From JAUYQR01 sp050632395 (GTDB taxonomy: Bacteria; Pseudomonadota; Alphaproteobacteria; Rhodobacterales; Rhodobacteraceae): a stretch of 64,000 nucleotides of DNA. Numbering within the stretch: position 1 is the first letter of the stretch; each line of letters starts with the position of its first letter. The notes under the pieces were generated by a model. That model made no database searches. It was not told the DNA's origin and worked only from the letters and a program-made list of their open reading frames with translations. This document shows, piece after piece, positions 33,537 to 42,778 of the stretch. Where the stretch lies: assembly GCF_050632395.1 (NCBI RefSeq), contig NZ_CP192600.1, forward strand, positions 3,596,001 through 3,660,000, written 5' to 3'. Position numbers and translations under genes: made by a program.

Positions 33537-34565
33537 GTGACTCCCGAGAATTCGAATACCGGCCCGATGCCCGCCCGCGACTGGGTTGCCATCCTCGCCC
33601 GTTACCGTGCCCCCTCGACGCTGCGCAGCCTTTGGGAACTGGGCATAACCCTTGTCGGGTTCTTTGCGCTTTGGTCCGTGGCGATCGTCGCGCTGCACTG
33701 GCACTGGTATGCCGGGCTGGCGATGGCGTTCCCGATCGGTTTCTTCCTTGTCCGCCTCTTTGCCATCCAGCATGACTGCGGCCACAACGCCTTTTTCGCC
33801 GAACGCAGCTGGAACGACTGGGTCGGCCGTGCGCTTGGCTGCCTTACGCTTACCCCCTATGACGTGTGGCGCCGCCTGCACGCGCTGCACCATTCCAACG
33901 CCGGAAACCTTGACCGGCGCGGCATCGGCGACGTGATGACGCTTACCGTGGCCGAATACAGCGCGCGTGGCCGCTGGGGCCGGCTAGGCTATCGGCTTTA
34001 CCGCAATCCAGCCGTGATGTTCGGCCTTGGCCCGGCGTGGCTTTTCGTGCTGAACAACCGCCTGCCCGTCGGGCTGATGAAGGCGGGCATGACCTACTGG
34101 GTGTCCGCGATGGCCACCAACATCTGCCTTCTGGCAGTGCTTGTCGGGCTTTGGTTCCTCGGCGGGTTCACTGCCATCTTTGCCGTCTGGCTGCCATCGG
34201 TGCTGGTCGGCGCCACGATTGGCGTCTGGCTGTTCTACGTCCAGCACCAGTTCGAAACCGCGCATTGGGATCATGAACCCGACTGGTCGCTGCACGATGC
34301 CGCCCTGCACGGGTCGTCGCATTACGTGCTGCCCCAGCCGCTGCAATGGCTGACGGCCAACCTTGGGATGCACCACGTCCACCATCTGCAAAGCCGCCTG
34401 CCGTTCTACCGGCTGCCCGAAGTGCTGCGCGACCATCCGCCTCTGGCCGAGGCACAGCGCATGACCATCCGGCAAAGCCTGGTCAACGCACGCCTGCACC
34501 TGTGGGATGAGAAGAGCCGCCGCCTGCTGGGCTGGGCGGATGCGCGCCGGGCGATGGCGCAGTAA
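33537..34565 (+). CDS. Membrane fatty acid desaturase
   Basis: A 342-residue di-iron integral membrane desaturase. Three histidine boxes are present: HDCGHNAF (about residue 79), HALHHSN (about 116) and HHVHHLQ (about 283). Spacing and HDCGH resemble the delta-12/omega-6 acyl-lipid group, but the regiospecificity is not certain. The start is GTG 33537, with GAAAGG seven bases upstream; ATG 33567 is an alternative. It is convergent with irr. Confidence 0.9.
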   Translation: MTPENSNTGPMPARDWVAILARYRAPSTLRSLWELGITLVGFFALWSVAIVALHWHWYAGLAMAFPIGFFLVRLFAIQHDCGHNAFFAERSWNDWVGRALGCLTLTPYDVWRRLHALHHSNAGNLDRRGIGDVMTLTVAEYSARGRWGRLGYRLYRNPAVMFGLGPAWLFVLNNRLPVGLMKAGMTYWVSAMATNICLLAVLVGLWFLGGFTAIFAVWLPSVLVGATIGVWLFYVQHQFETAHWDHEPDWSLHDAALHGSSHYVLPQPLQWLTANLGMHHVHHLQSRLPFYRLPEVLRDHPPLAEAQRMTIRQSLVNARLHLWDEKSRRLLGWADARRAMAQ

Positions 34566-34568
34566 GCG

Positions 34569-34982
34569 TCAGACCGCGCGGCGCAGACGGATGACCACAT
34601 CCACCCGCGCCACTTCCATGCCGTGCGGCACCTGTGGCAACGACGCGATCTCCAGCTCCTCTGCCGGGGCGTCGGTCAGGGTGTGGCTGTCTTCCCAGTA
34701 GAAATGCGGGTGATCGTCCATGCGCGTGTCGAAATAGCTTTTCGACCCGTCGACCACGACCTCGTTCATCAACCCCGCGTCGCAGAACGCGCGCAGCGTG
34801 TTATACACGGTGGCAAGGCTGACCTTCTCGCCCGTCGCTGAAGACAGCGCGAACAGGCTTTCGGCGGTGACATGGCGGTTCTGCCCGTCGCCCACCAGCA
34901 GGGATGCCAGGGCAAGCCGCTGCCGCGTCGGTCGCAAGCCCCCCGCTTTCAGCCAATCCGCTCCGCGTTCCGCGATGCCCAC
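34569..34982 (-). CDS. irr: Fur-family regulator Irr
   Basis: A 137-residue Fur-superfamily protein. LRPTRQRLALASLLVGDGQN then HVTAESLFALS, VSLATVYNTLRAFCDAGL and MDDHPHFYWEDSHTL fit the alphaproteobacterial Irr group, haem-responsive regulators of iron and haem genes. The zinc-binding CxxC pairs of Fur are absent. The start is GTG 34982. A sigma70-like promoter lies just upstream. Irr near fabA is a common alphaproteobacterial arrangement. Confidence 0.88.
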   Translation of the reverse strand: MGIAERGADWLKAGGLRPTRQRLALASLLVGDGQNRHVTAESLFALSSATGEKVSLATVYNTLRAFCDAGLMNEVVVDGSKSYFDTRMDDHPHFYWEDSHTLTDAPAEELEIASLPQVPHGMEVARVDVVIRLRRAV

Positions 34983-35013
34983 TGCCCTGTCGCCCCCTTG
35001 ATCTGCCTATGCA

Positions 35014-35043
35014 GGTATAGGGCGTTGAACCCGCCATTTTCAA
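35014..35043 (-). promoter_or_regulatory. Sigma70-like promoter of irr
   Basis: On the minus strand TTGAAA (35043-35038) and TATACC (35019-35014) are 18 bp apart. Predicted initiation near 35006 would give a leader of about 25 bases before the GTG. The same segment holds the inverted repeat GTTGAA/TTCAAC. Confidence 0.45.
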
Positions 35044-35065
35044 CCGGTTTCAACGCAGGTCGCAG

Positions 35066-36310
35066 TCAGCTTGCCGTGAACCCCCGCCGGATCGGGCGCC
35101 AGACTGCCAGCGTCAGCACGGCCGCGCCAACCGCAGCCAGCCAGAACGGCAGCGTCAGCGCCGCCGCACGGGGCAGAACCGTTTCGGCCAGACTGACGGT
35201 CAATCCTGAAAGGACCAACCCCAAGGGCATCATGCCCCATGCCAAAAGCCGATAGAGGCTGTTCACCCGCCCCCGAAGCGGATCGGGGATCATCCGCTGG
35301 CGCGTGCTGACCGAGACGATGTCCCAGACATAGCCCGAAAACTGCATCGCGGCGAAGCACAAGCCCAAGGTCACCGGCCCCGGAGCCAGCGCAATCGCGG
35401 CAAAGCATGGCGCGGATATCGACAATGCCAGCGGCATGGTTCGCGCCGGACCGAAGGTTTTCGCAATACGCTCCCCCGCGAGGGCGCCTGCGATTCCGCC
35501 GATTGCGCCGCCCGCAAGGGTCAGACCGTAAGCCTCGGCCGATAGCCCCAGGTTTTCCTGCGCGTGCAGCACCACGCCGATCGCAACCATCTGGTAAAGC
35601 AGGTTCCAGATCCCCGTGGTCCAAGCCAGCGTGCGCAGCAACGGCTTGCCACGCAGAAAGGCCAGCCCCTCGCCCAGTTCCGCCCTCCAGTTGCGAACCG
35701 CGCGCTGTTCAGGCCTGAACCGCCCAGAGATTCCCGCCACAAGCAGTACCGCCGCCCCGTACGCCAAAGCGTTCACCCCGAAGGCCAAGGGCAGCCAAGC
35801 GGCGATAAGCACCGCCCCCACCGCCGGGCCGATCATCGCGTTGGTCAGCAACTCGGCACTCCAAAGCCGCCCGTTCGCACGCTCAAGCTGGTCATGTGGC
35901 ACCAGCGAGGGCAGCATGGTCTGCGCGGCATTGTCACGAAACACCTCGGCGGCACCCACGGCAAAGGCCGCCACCGCCAAGGCCCAGTATAGCCCCGGCG
36001 ACGACACGCCCGCCTGCGGCGCAGGAGCCAGCGGCAGCGCCAACCAGATCGCCAGCGCAGCCGCCGCAAAGGCCAGCCCGCGCAGCACGTCCATCCACAC
36101 GATCAGCCGCCGCCGGTCCACCCGGTCGGTCACCACGCCCGCCGGCAGCGCCAGTAGAAACCACGGTAACCGCAGCGCCACGGGCATCAACGCCACCAGT
36201 AGCGGGTCGCGCGTCAGAAGCGACGCGATCCAGGCCCAGGCCACCATCGCGATGCCATCGGCCAGGTTGGTCATGCCGCTGGCCGTAATGAACCGCCCCA
36301 GTGCCGCCAT
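35066..36310 (-). CDS. MFS transporter
   Basis: A 414-residue major facilitator protein with about twelve helices. The cytoplasmic loop motif GVVTDRVDRRRLIVWMDVLR is typical of the MFS subgroup that includes EntS-like exporters. Substrate unknown; an iron-chelate role is only suggested by the neighbouring irr. Start ATG 36310 has GAAAGG seven bases upstream. It sits between irr and the divergent fabA. Confidence 0.88.
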   Translation of the reverse strand: MAALGRFITASGMTNLADGIAMVAWAWIASLLTRDPLLVALMPVALRLPWFLLALPAGVVTDRVDRRRLIVWMDVLRGLAFAAAALAIWLALPLAPAPQAGVSSPGLYWALAVAAFAVGAAEVFRDNAAQTMLPSLVPHDQLERANGRLWSAELLTNAMIGPAVGAVLIAAWLPLAFGVNALAYGAAVLLVAGISGRFRPEQRAVRNWRAELGEGLAFLRGKPLLRTLAWTTGIWNLLYQMVAIGVVLHAQENLGLSAEAYGLTLAGGAIGGIAGALAGERIAKTFGPARTMPLALSISAPCFAAIALAPGPVTLGLCFAAMQFSGYVWDIVSVSTRQRMIPDPLRGRVNSLYRLLAWGMMPLGLVLSGLTVSLAETVLPRAAALTLPFWLAAVGAAVLTLAVWRPIRRGFTAS

Positions 36311-36405
36311 CGCAGTACCTTTCGTCCTTCCCGAGGTGCCAGACTTGCCACCCTTCACAGCCGGATGCTAGGTAGTGCGAAAGGCATATCGAAGGACCTG
36401 ACGGC

Positions 36406-36915
36406 ATGGCGTCTTACCCCACCAGTTTCGACAAGGAGGCCCTGCTCGCCTGCTCGCGGGGCGAGCTTTTCGGCCCCGGAAACGCGCAGCTTCCAGCGCC
36501 GCCGATGCTGATGATGGACCGCATCACCGACATTTCCGAAGACCGCGGCGAACACGGCAAGGGCCATGTGGTGGCCGAATTCGACATCCACCCCGACCTG
36601 TGGTTCTTCGCTTGCCACTTCCCCGGCAACCCGATCATGCCCGGCTGCCTCGGCCTTGACGGGCTTTGGCAGCTTACCGGCTTCAACCTCGGCTGGCGCG
36701 GCTGGCAGGGGCGCGGCTATGCTCTTGGCGTGGGCGAGGTCAAGCTGACCGGCATGGTCCGCCCCGACCGCAAGAAGCTGACGTACTTCGTCGATTTCAC
36801 CAAGGCGCTGACCACCCGCCGCCTGACGATGGGCGTGGCCGATGGCCGGGTAGAGGCGGATGGTGAGGTGATCTACCTTGTGAAAGACATGAAGGTCGCG
36901 CTCAGCGAGGCGTGA
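36406..36915 (+). CDS. fabA: 3-hydroxydecanoyl-ACP dehydratase/isomerase
   Basis: Bifunctional enzyme that makes trans-2-decenoyl-ACP and isomerises it to cis-3, the branch point to unsaturated fatty acids. It has 169 residues. The active-site histidine is in FACHFPGNPIMPGCLGLDGL, which also contains the catalytic aspartate. It leads the fabA-fabB-fabI group, though 297 bp separate it from fabB. Confidence 0.97.
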   Translation: MASYPTSFDKEALLACSRGELFGPGNAQLPAPPMLMMDRITDISEDRGEHGKGHVVAEFDIHPDLWFFACHFPGNPIMPGCLGLDGLWQLTGFNLGWRGWQGRGYALGVGEVKLTGMVRPDRKKLTYFVDFTKALTTRRLTMGVADGRVEADGEVIYLVKDMKVALSEA

Positions 36916-37212
36916 TTGGTTCCGGACTTAGGGCAGCGTCTGACCGCCGGGAGGACGCAACTCCGGCGTCTTCAGGCAGTTTATGGTTCAAGCCCTCTGA
37001 CGCCATTTATGCAGGCTAACATCGCTAAGCGTCCGCCCGAGGGGGCGGTCGGACGCTGTCCGGCGGCGCAAGCGCCTTGATTCCGGACCCCTGCGTCAAC
37101 ATCATCGCTCAGCGCGGCTACCGGACAGTTGGCTGATGCCATGAGCCCCAACCTCCTTGCCCCCTCCCCCCGCCTGCCCTAAACAGTCCACAACCAAGTT
37201 TGAGGAGGCCCC
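36916..37212. other. Gene-free gap between fabA and fabB with hairpins
   Basis: 297 bp without a convincing gene. It holds an 8-bp inverted repeat AGCGTCCG/CGGACGCT (37028-37057) with a GC-rich interior and nearby GGCGC/GCGCC repeats. No T-run follows. A separate fabB promoter, an attenuator or a small RNA are possible; I cannot choose between them. Confidence 0.5.
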
Positions 37213-38442
37213 ATGCGCCGCGTCGTCATCACCGGGATCGGAATCGTCTCGTCAATCGGCAACAACGCGGCCGAGGTCGAAGCCTCGCTCCGCGCCGGCA
37301 AGTCCGGTATCGTCTTTGCGCCCGACTATGCCGAACACGGCTTTCGCTGCCGCGTCCACGGCGCGCCGAACATCAGCCTTGAAGACAACATCGACAAGCG
37401 CGACCTGCGCTTCATGGGCGATGGGGCCGCCTACACCTTCATCGCGATGGACCAGGCGGTAAAGGACTCGGGCCTCTCCGAGGCTGACGTGTCGAACGAC
37501 CGCACCGGCATCATCGTCGGCTCCGGCGGCCCCTCGACGAAATCGTTTTTCAAGGCGCACAACATCGTCCGCGAAACCGGGTCGCCAAAGCGCATCGGCC
37601 CGTTCGGCGTGACCAAGGGCATGTCCTCCACCGTTTCGGCCTGCCTTGCGACCCCGTTCAAGATCCGTGGCGTGAACTATTCCATCACCTCCGCCTGCTC
37701 CACCTCGGCGCATTGCATCGGCAACGGCACCGAGCTTATCCAGATGGGCAAGCAGGACATCGTCTTTGCCGGTGGCGGCGAGGAACTGGACTGGACGCTT
37801 TCCTGCCTTTTCGATGCGATGGGGGCGATGTCCTCAAAGTACAACGATGCACCCGAAACCGCCTCGCGCACCTATGACGCCAACCGCGACGGCTTTGTCA
37901 TCGCTGGCGGCGGCGGCATCGTGGTGCTTGAGGAACTACAACACGCCCTCGCCCGCGGCGCCAAGATCTACGGCGAGGTTACCGGCTACGGCGCCACCTC
38001 CGACGGCTACGACATGGTCGCCCCCTCGGGCGAAGGCGGCGAACGGGCAATGCGGCTGGCACTTTCCACCCTGCCGAAAGACCGCAAGGTTGATTACATC
38101 AACTCGCACGGCACCTCGACCGTCGTTGGTGATATCACCGAGGTCGAGGCGATCCGCCGCGTCTTTGGCCGTGGCGCCACACCGCCCATCGCCTCGACAA
38201 AATCGCTGACCGGCCACTGCCTTGGCGGCGCGGGCGTGTGGGAGGCGATTTATTCACTGATCATGATGAATGGCAACTTCATCGCCGCATCGGCCAACGT
38301 CATCACCCCCGACCCGGCGCTTGACGCAGGCGAGATCGTGACGACGCTTCGCGAAGGCGTGCAGCTTGACAGCGTGCTGTCCAACTCCTTCGGCTTCGGC
38401 GGCACCAACGCTACCCTCGTCATGTCGAAATATCTCGCATAA
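37213..38442 (+). CDS. fabB: 3-oxoacyl-ACP synthase I
   Basis: Condensing enzyme elongating the cis-3-decenoyl-ACP made by FabA. It has 409 residues. The Cys-His-His triad is visible: Cys in ITSACSTSAHCIGNG, His in NSHGTSTVVGD and His in KSLTGHCLGGAG. The start has GAGGAG nearby. Clustering with fabA supports FabB rather than FabF. The fabI start follows after ten bases. Confidence 0.97.
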   Translation: MRRVVITGIGIVSSIGNNAAEVEASLRAGKSGIVFAPDYAEHGFRCRVHGAPNISLEDNIDKRDLRFMGDGAAYTFIAMDQAVKDSGLSEADVSNDRTGIIVGSGGPSTKSFFKAHNIVRETGSPKRIGPFGVTKGMSSTVSACLATPFKIRGVNYSITSACSTSAHCIGNGTELIQMGKQDIVFAGGGEELDWTLSCLFDAMGAMSSKYNDAPETASRTYDANRDGFVIAGGGGIVVLEELQHALARGAKIYGEVTGYGATSDGYDMVAPSGEGGERAMRLALSTLPKDRKVDYINSHGTSTVVGDITEVEAIRRVFGRGATPPIASTKSLTGHCLGGAGVWEAIYSLIMMNGNFIAASANVITPDPALDAGEIVTTLREGVQLDSVLSNSFGFGGTNATLVMSKYLA

Positions 38443-38452
38443 GGACGCCAGC

Positions 38453-39241
38453 ATGGCCGATCTGATGAAGGGCAAGCGCGGGCTTGTCATGGGCGTCGCG
38501 AACGAACGTTCCATCGCCTGGGGCATTGCCTCCGCCCTCGCAGCCGAAGGCGCGGAACTGGCGTTCAGCTATCAGGGCGAGGCGTTCGGAAAACGGGTCG
38601 AACCCCTGGCAGCCTCGGTCGGGTCGGACTTTCTCGTCGATGTCGATGTCACCAACGACGACAGCCTTGACGCCTGCTTCGGTGCGTTGAAATCGCGCTG
38701 GGGGACGCTGGATTTCCTGATCCACGCGATCGCGTTTTCCGACAAGAACGAACTTACCGGCCGCTTCATCAACACCAGCCGCGCCAACTTTCAGAACTCG
38801 CTGACGATTTCGTGCTTTTCCTTCATCGACGTGTCGCGCCGCGCGGCCGAGATGATGCCCGACGGCGGCTCGCTCATCACGTTGACGTTCCAGGGTTCGA
38901 ACAAGGTGGTGCCGAACTACAACGTGATGGGCGTGGCGAAAGCCGCGCTCGAAAGCGCCACGCGCTATCTGGCGAACGATCTCGGCCCGCAGGGCATCCG
39001 CGTCAACGCGATCTCGCCAGGCCCGATGAAGACCCTTGCCGGTGCGGCGATCGGCGGCGCCCGCGCCACCTACCGCCACACCGAAGCCAACGCCCCCCTT
39101 CGCGCCAACGCGACGCTGGACGCAATCGGCGGCACCGCCGTCTGGCTCTGCTCGGCCGGTGGTGCCTGTACGACGGGCGAGGTTGTGCATGTCGACGGCG
39201 GCTACCATGTCCTTGGTATGCCACAGGCAGAAAACATCTAG
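38453..39241 (+). CDS. fabI: Enoyl-ACP reductase (NADH), FabI type
   Basis: Short-chain dehydrogenase-fold enzyme for the last step of each elongation cycle. It has 262 residues. GKRGLVMGVANERSIAWGIA is the FabI cofactor motif, and the catalytic pair is in YNVMGVAKAAL (Tyr-x6-Lys). Start ATG 38453 (MADLMKGKRG). It is the last gene of the fab group; a modest hairpin follows. Confidence 0.97.
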   Translation: MADLMKGKRGLVMGVANERSIAWGIASALAAEGAELAFSYQGEAFGKRVEPLAASVGSDFLVDVDVTNDDSLDACFGALKSRWGTLDFLIHAIAFSDKNELTGRFINTSRANFQNSLTISCFSFIDVSRRAAEMMPDGGSLITLTFQGSNKVVPNYNVMGVAKAALESATRYLANDLGPQGIRVNAISPGPMKTLAGAAIGGARATYRHTEANAPLRANATLDAIGGTAVWLCSAGGACTTGEVVHVDGGYHVLGMPQAENI

Positions 39242-39264
39242 ACGCAACCGGCGGCAAGTTACGC

Positions 39265-39293
39265 AAGAGGTGGGAAGCCCGCGGCCTCTTTCT
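39265..39293 (+). terminator. Possible terminator after fabI
   Basis: AAGAGG and CCTCTT arms with partial internal pairing (GGG/CCC), followed by TCT, 24 bp past the fabI stop. Weak T-run. Confidence 0.4.
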
Positions 39294-39481
39294 GCTCAGG
39301 CATTTTGGCATGGAAGGGCGCGGCCCCAGCTTCCGCGCCGTGCACCGCGACTTCATCGCCATACAACGCCTACTTCCCCGGCAGACCGCTCCATTCCACC
39401 ACCGGAATGGCAACACTGGAAACCGGCAACAACCAAGCCTGCCGTGTGCTTCTGCCGGGCAGTTGGATGCTTGATCGGGGA

Positions 39482-39555
39482 TGGAGCGGGCGGCGGGAAT
39501 CGAACCCGCGTCTTTAGCTTGGAAGGCTAAGGTCTTACCATTACACAACGCCCGC
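39482..39555 (-). tRNA. tRNA-Gly (anticodon UCC)
   Basis: On the minus strand the acceptor GCGGGCG pairs with CGCCCGC, followed by T and an encoded CCA. The D-arm contains AATGGTAA, the anticodon stem-loop is TTAGC-CTTCCAA-GCTAA giving anticodon TCC, and the T-loop is GGTTCGATTCC. 71 bases plus CCA. Confidence 0.95.
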
Positions 39556-39693
39556 GTCGCGCCGCTAGGTAGTCCGGTGCTGTCTCACAGTCAAGGAAGT
39601 TCCCCGAAGACAGCGCCGTTTGCCGCTGCGGATTTCGGAACCATGCCCCATCAAGGGCGTTTGCCTACTGATGCCCCTAACGGAAGTGGACAG

Positions 39694-40122
39694 ATGGCAC
39701 CGCTGCAACCCACCTATCGACACCGTACCTTCGAGGCCTCCGTCCCCGGCCAGATCACCCTGACATATTTTGCAGCGGCTTTCTTCACGCTGACACTGCT
39801 GACCGACTGGGCCTACGTGCAAACGATAGTCGTCATGTGGCGGGACTTTTCCTCATGGCTTTTGTTCGCAGGTCTCGTTTCGGGCGGGCTTGGTGTTCTG
39901 CTTTGGCTGATCGGCCTCGTGATTGGCCGTGGCCTCACGCACTGGACCGTCGTGGCCTTGAATGCTGCGGTGCTCGCGGCGGCCTTTCTCAACAGCCTCG
40001 TTCACGCCGGCGACGGCTGGACCGCAATCGTGCCGTGGGGCCTTGGGCTTTCCGTTGCGACCTGCGTGCTCATGCTGGCTTCGGCGGCATTGAGTCGTGG
40101 CGCCCGCGCCCACGCCGCCTGA
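39694..40122 (+). CDS. DUF2231 membrane protein
   Basis: About 142 residues with four hydrophobic helices: LTYFAAAFFTLTLLTDWAYV, then WLLFAGLVSGGLGVLLWLIG, TVVALNAAVLAAAFLNSLVH and VPWGLGLSVATCVLMLASAA. The helix 1 TDW and the LVHAGDGW loop are typical of DUF2231 proteins, which sit near oxidases and PQQ dehydrogenases. I use ATG 39694 (GGAAGTGG upstream); ATG 39643 adds 17 residues. It is 14 bp before the sorbosone dehydrogenase-like gene. A second, broken DUF2231 copy lies at 42759-43153. Confidence 0.8.
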   Translation: MAPLQPTYRHRTFEASVPGQITLTYFAAAFFTLTLLTDWAYVQTIVVMWRDFSSWLLFAGLVSGGLGVLLWLIGLVIGRGLTHWTVVALNAAVLAAAFLNSLVHAGDGWTAIVPWGLGLSVATCVLMLASAALSRGARAHAA

Positions 40123-40136
40123 TCGGAGATTTCCCA

Positions 40137-41672
40137 ATGACGCACATCCGCATCATACACTGCGCATTTCTGCTGTCCGGGGTCGCCGTGTCAGCGATCG
40201 TTCTACCCCTCGATTTGGCCCGGGCTCAAAGCGCCGGCGATTTCGACATCAGCAGCCAGATAGGCCCCGACCCGGTCCTGCCGGATCCGATCTTCATCAA
40301 CCTATTGCCGAGCGTGAACGTAGGCGAAGTGGTTGGCTGGGCCGACGGCCAGACCCCGACCGTGCCCAAAGGGCTGGTGATCACGCCTTATGCCACCGAC
40401 CTTGTCAATCCACGCACCGTCCACACACTGCCCAATAGCGACGTGCTGGTCGTGCAGTCGCGGGCACCCGAGGGCAAGCCGAAGTACCGCCCCAAGGATT
40501 ACATCCGCGGCTGGATCATGGCCGTTGCTGCAGGCGGCGGCGACGGTCCAGAAAAGGACAGCAACCTGATCACCCTTTTGCGTGACGAAAACCGGGACGG
40601 CGTCGTAGACGAACGGCACGACCTTCTGACCGACCTCAATTCCCCTTTCGGCGTGGCGTGGATCGACGACACGCTCTACATCGCCGCTGCCGATGGCGTT
40701 TTGAGCTACCCCTACGCCTTGGGTGATACGACCATTTCGGCGACGCCGACGCTTCTGACGCCGCTGCCGGGCGGGCCGCTTAACCACCACTGGACCAAGG
40801 ATCTGGCGCTCAGCCCGGATGGCACCATGCTCTACGCTTCGGTCGGCTCGAACTCGAACGCCGGCGAAAACGGAATGGAGGCTGAAAAGGGCCGCGCCGC
40901 GATCTGGCAGATCGACCGTGCGACTGGCGCTTTCAGGATTTACGCGTCGGGCCTGCGCAACCCCAATGGCCTGACGTTCCATCCGGAAAACGGCGCGCTC
41001 TGGACCGTCGTCAACGAACGCGATGAACTTGGCCCCAACCTCGTGCCTGACTTTATGACCTCGGTACAGGAGAATGGCTTTTACGGCTGGCCCTACAGCT
41101 ACTACGGAAATCACGTCGACGAACGCGTGCGCCCCTCGCGCCCGGATCTGGTTGCGGCAGCGATCATGCCGGATTACGCGCTGTCCAGCCATGTGGCGGC
41201 GTTGGGGCTGGTGTTCACCAACGGATCGGCCTTGCCCGACGCCTATGCCAACGGCGCATTCGTCGGCCAGCGTGGCAGCTGGAACCGCGACAGGTTCAAT
41301 GGCTACAAGGTCTCATATGTCCCGTTCACCAATGGCGCGCCGCAGGGAATGCTGCAGGACGTGGTCACCGACTTTCTGGTCGATGGAAAGGTGCGCGGTC
41401 GTCCGGTTGGGCTCGGTCTTGACGGGACCGGCGCGCTCCTCATTGCCGATGATGCGGGCAACACCGTCTGGCGCGTTGCGGCTGCTGATGGACGGGTCAC
41501 CGAAGCGCCGGTGGAAACCGACCGGGTCGCAACTGACAGTACCGCAGCGCAGGCCCCGGCGACGGAAGGCGCGGCTTCTGCCGAAACCGCGCCTGAGGAA
41601 CCGCCCGCCGACACGCCCACCGAACCCACGCCCACCGAACCGGCACCGGTAGAACCTTCTCCGGCGGACTGA
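40137..41672 (+). CDS. Sorbosone dehydrogenase-family (PQQ-type) periplasmic protein
   Basis: A 511-residue exported beta-propeller protein of the L-sorbosone/soluble glucose dehydrogenase family, normally PQQ-dependent, oxidising sugars or aldehydes in the periplasm. The signal peptide ends near DLARAQSA. Family segments are LNSPFGVAWIDDTLYIAAAD, HWTKDLALSPDG, SGLRNPNGLTFHPENGALW and FVGQRGSWNRDRFNGYKV. The last 60 residues form a Pro/Glu/Thr/Ala-rich tail. It appears intact, unlike the oxidase genes next to it. Confidence 0.88.
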   Translation: MTHIRIIHCAFLLSGVAVSAIVLPLDLARAQSAGDFDISSQIGPDPVLPDPIFINLLPSVNVGEVVGWADGQTPTVPKGLVITPYATDLVNPRTVHTLPNSDVLVVQSRAPEGKPKYRPKDYIRGWIMAVAAGGGDGPEKDSNLITLLRDENRDGVVDERHDLLTDLNSPFGVAWIDDTLYIAAADGVLSYPYALGDTTISATPTLLTPLPGGPLNHHWTKDLALSPDGTMLYASVGSNSNAGENGMEAEKGRAAIWQIDRATGAFRIYASGLRNPNGLTFHPENGALWTVVNERDELGPNLVPDFMTSVQENGFYGWPYSYYGNHVDERVRPSRPDLVAAAIMPDYALSSHVAALGLVFTNGSALPDAYANGAFVGQRGSWNRDRFNGYKVSYVPFTNGAPQGMLQDVVTDFLVDGKVRGRPVGLGLDGTGALLIADDAGNTVWRVAAADGRVTEAPVETDRVATDSTAAQAPATEGAASAETAPEEPPADTPTEPTPTEPAPVEPSPAD

Positions 41673-41684
41673 CGATCCACCGGA

Positions 41685-41987
41685 CTACCGGCACGCCGAG
41701 GTGACCAGCAGCGGCACCATAGTGCACAACCCCACCACCAGCGCGGCCAACGCAAGCGTGGCCGCTGTGCCTTGTACAAAGCGCGACCGCGACGGCACGC
41801 GCAGCACGGCAATCAGCAGCACCGCCTGTGCAATCACCACGACCGCCCCCGCACCGATCAGAACCAGACCTGCATCCAGGTCTACCGGCCAGCGCCGCGA
41901 GCACGACAATCCCTGCAACCCTTAGATCCCGCTGAACCCGACCAGCCACAGTGTCATGGGCAGTGACAGACGCAGGACCTCGCTCAT
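41685..41987 (-). pseudogene. Small membrane subunit of the oxidase cluster, broken by a stop codon
   Basis: The frame starts MSEVLRLSLPMTLWLVGFSG and meets TAA at 41922-41924, then continues in the same frame as GLQGLSCSRRWPVDLDAGLV and two more hydrophobic helices to a natural stop at 41685. The original codon was probably Tyr (TAC/TAT). The ATG overlaps the upstream stop as ATGA, as in an intact operon. A TTG at 41918 could restart translation of the last 77 residues. Confidence 0.7.
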
Positions 41988-42295
41988 CTGAACGCCCCCG
42001 GCAACCATGCCGCGCCCAGTGCCACCAGCGCCGTCGCTGCGGTGAAATCGGCCCATAACGCCACGATCCGCGCCTCGCCAGTGCGGCCCGAGGAGGCATA
42101 GCCCGAAGCCACCCGTGCCCATAGATAGCCAAGCATGATCAGGGTCAGCGCAGCGTGAAGCCCGACATGCCCGGCCAGCAACCAAAGCGTCGCGTCATAG
42201 GCATGGCCAGCCGGCTCGGGCCGCGCGATCATGACCGACGCTGATGCCCCAGCCAGTGCAAGGGCCCCCAGACCGCCCAGCCCGATCGCAGGCCA
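41984..42295 (-). pseudogene. C-terminal remnant of cytochrome c oxidase subunit I(/III)
   Basis: WPAIGLGGLGALALAGASAS, then ATLWLLAGHVGLHAALTLIM and ALWADFTAATALVALGAAW read as the last helices of a subunit I/III-type polypeptide. The frame begins at the junction with the subunit II fragment (about 42296-42303) and has no start of its own except ATG 42232. Most of subunit I, with all haem and copper ligands, is missing. The family call rests on position and helix pattern. Confidence 0.6.
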
Positions 42296-42297
42296 CG

Positions 42298-42778
42298 CTA
42301 GCGATCTCCACGTTCACCGGGCGTCCGGCCGGAATATGCAGCACGCCCTCGGTCGCGAATCCGGGCAGGTCGGCATAGCCGAAGGACCAGACCCATTGCC
42401 GCGCCTCGGCCCGGACGGTGACGACATCGGCACTGTCGCGCGGCAGCAGGCGTTCTCCCACATGAAGCCCGTAGACGGTCAACGCAGCCAGCGTCACCAA
42501 GGGGAACCCAAGGCCAAACCCCCACATCCAGCCGCGCTCGCCATCTTGCCCGGCAGGTGCCGCACCGCGACGCAGCGCCACGACCAAAAGCAGCATCACA
42601 AATCCGAAGATCACCACCGCACCCACCAGCATGATCCACCAGACTTCGGCAATCGTCCGGGCCACAGGTCCTGCTGGGTGCATGATCGACAAGCGGTCCT
42701 GGCAACCCGTCATGAGCTGAAGCGTTACACCGAAAGCCAATCCACGCAGGAGCGTCCGATGCCTCAGAAAATGACCCA
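42298..42778 (-). pseudogene. Cytochrome c oxidase subunit II, truncated by deletion
   Basis: An N-terminal lipoprotein-like signal (GLAFGVTLQLMTGC) is followed by IAEVWWIMLVGAVVIFGFVM, a second helix, and the periplasmic start VRAEARQWVWSFGYADLPGF...HIPAGRPVNVEIAS, typical of subunit II. After VNVEIAS the sequence departs abruptly; the CuA-binding cysteines and methionine are absent and the frame runs into foreign sequence. The 5' end overlaps the divergent DUF2231 remnant. The exact start is uncertain. Confidence 0.75.

Noticed and set aside
39242..39481. Short open frames between fabI and tRNA-Gly
   Set aside because: No ribosome site, no recognisable family, and frames overlap the fabI end or the tRNA.
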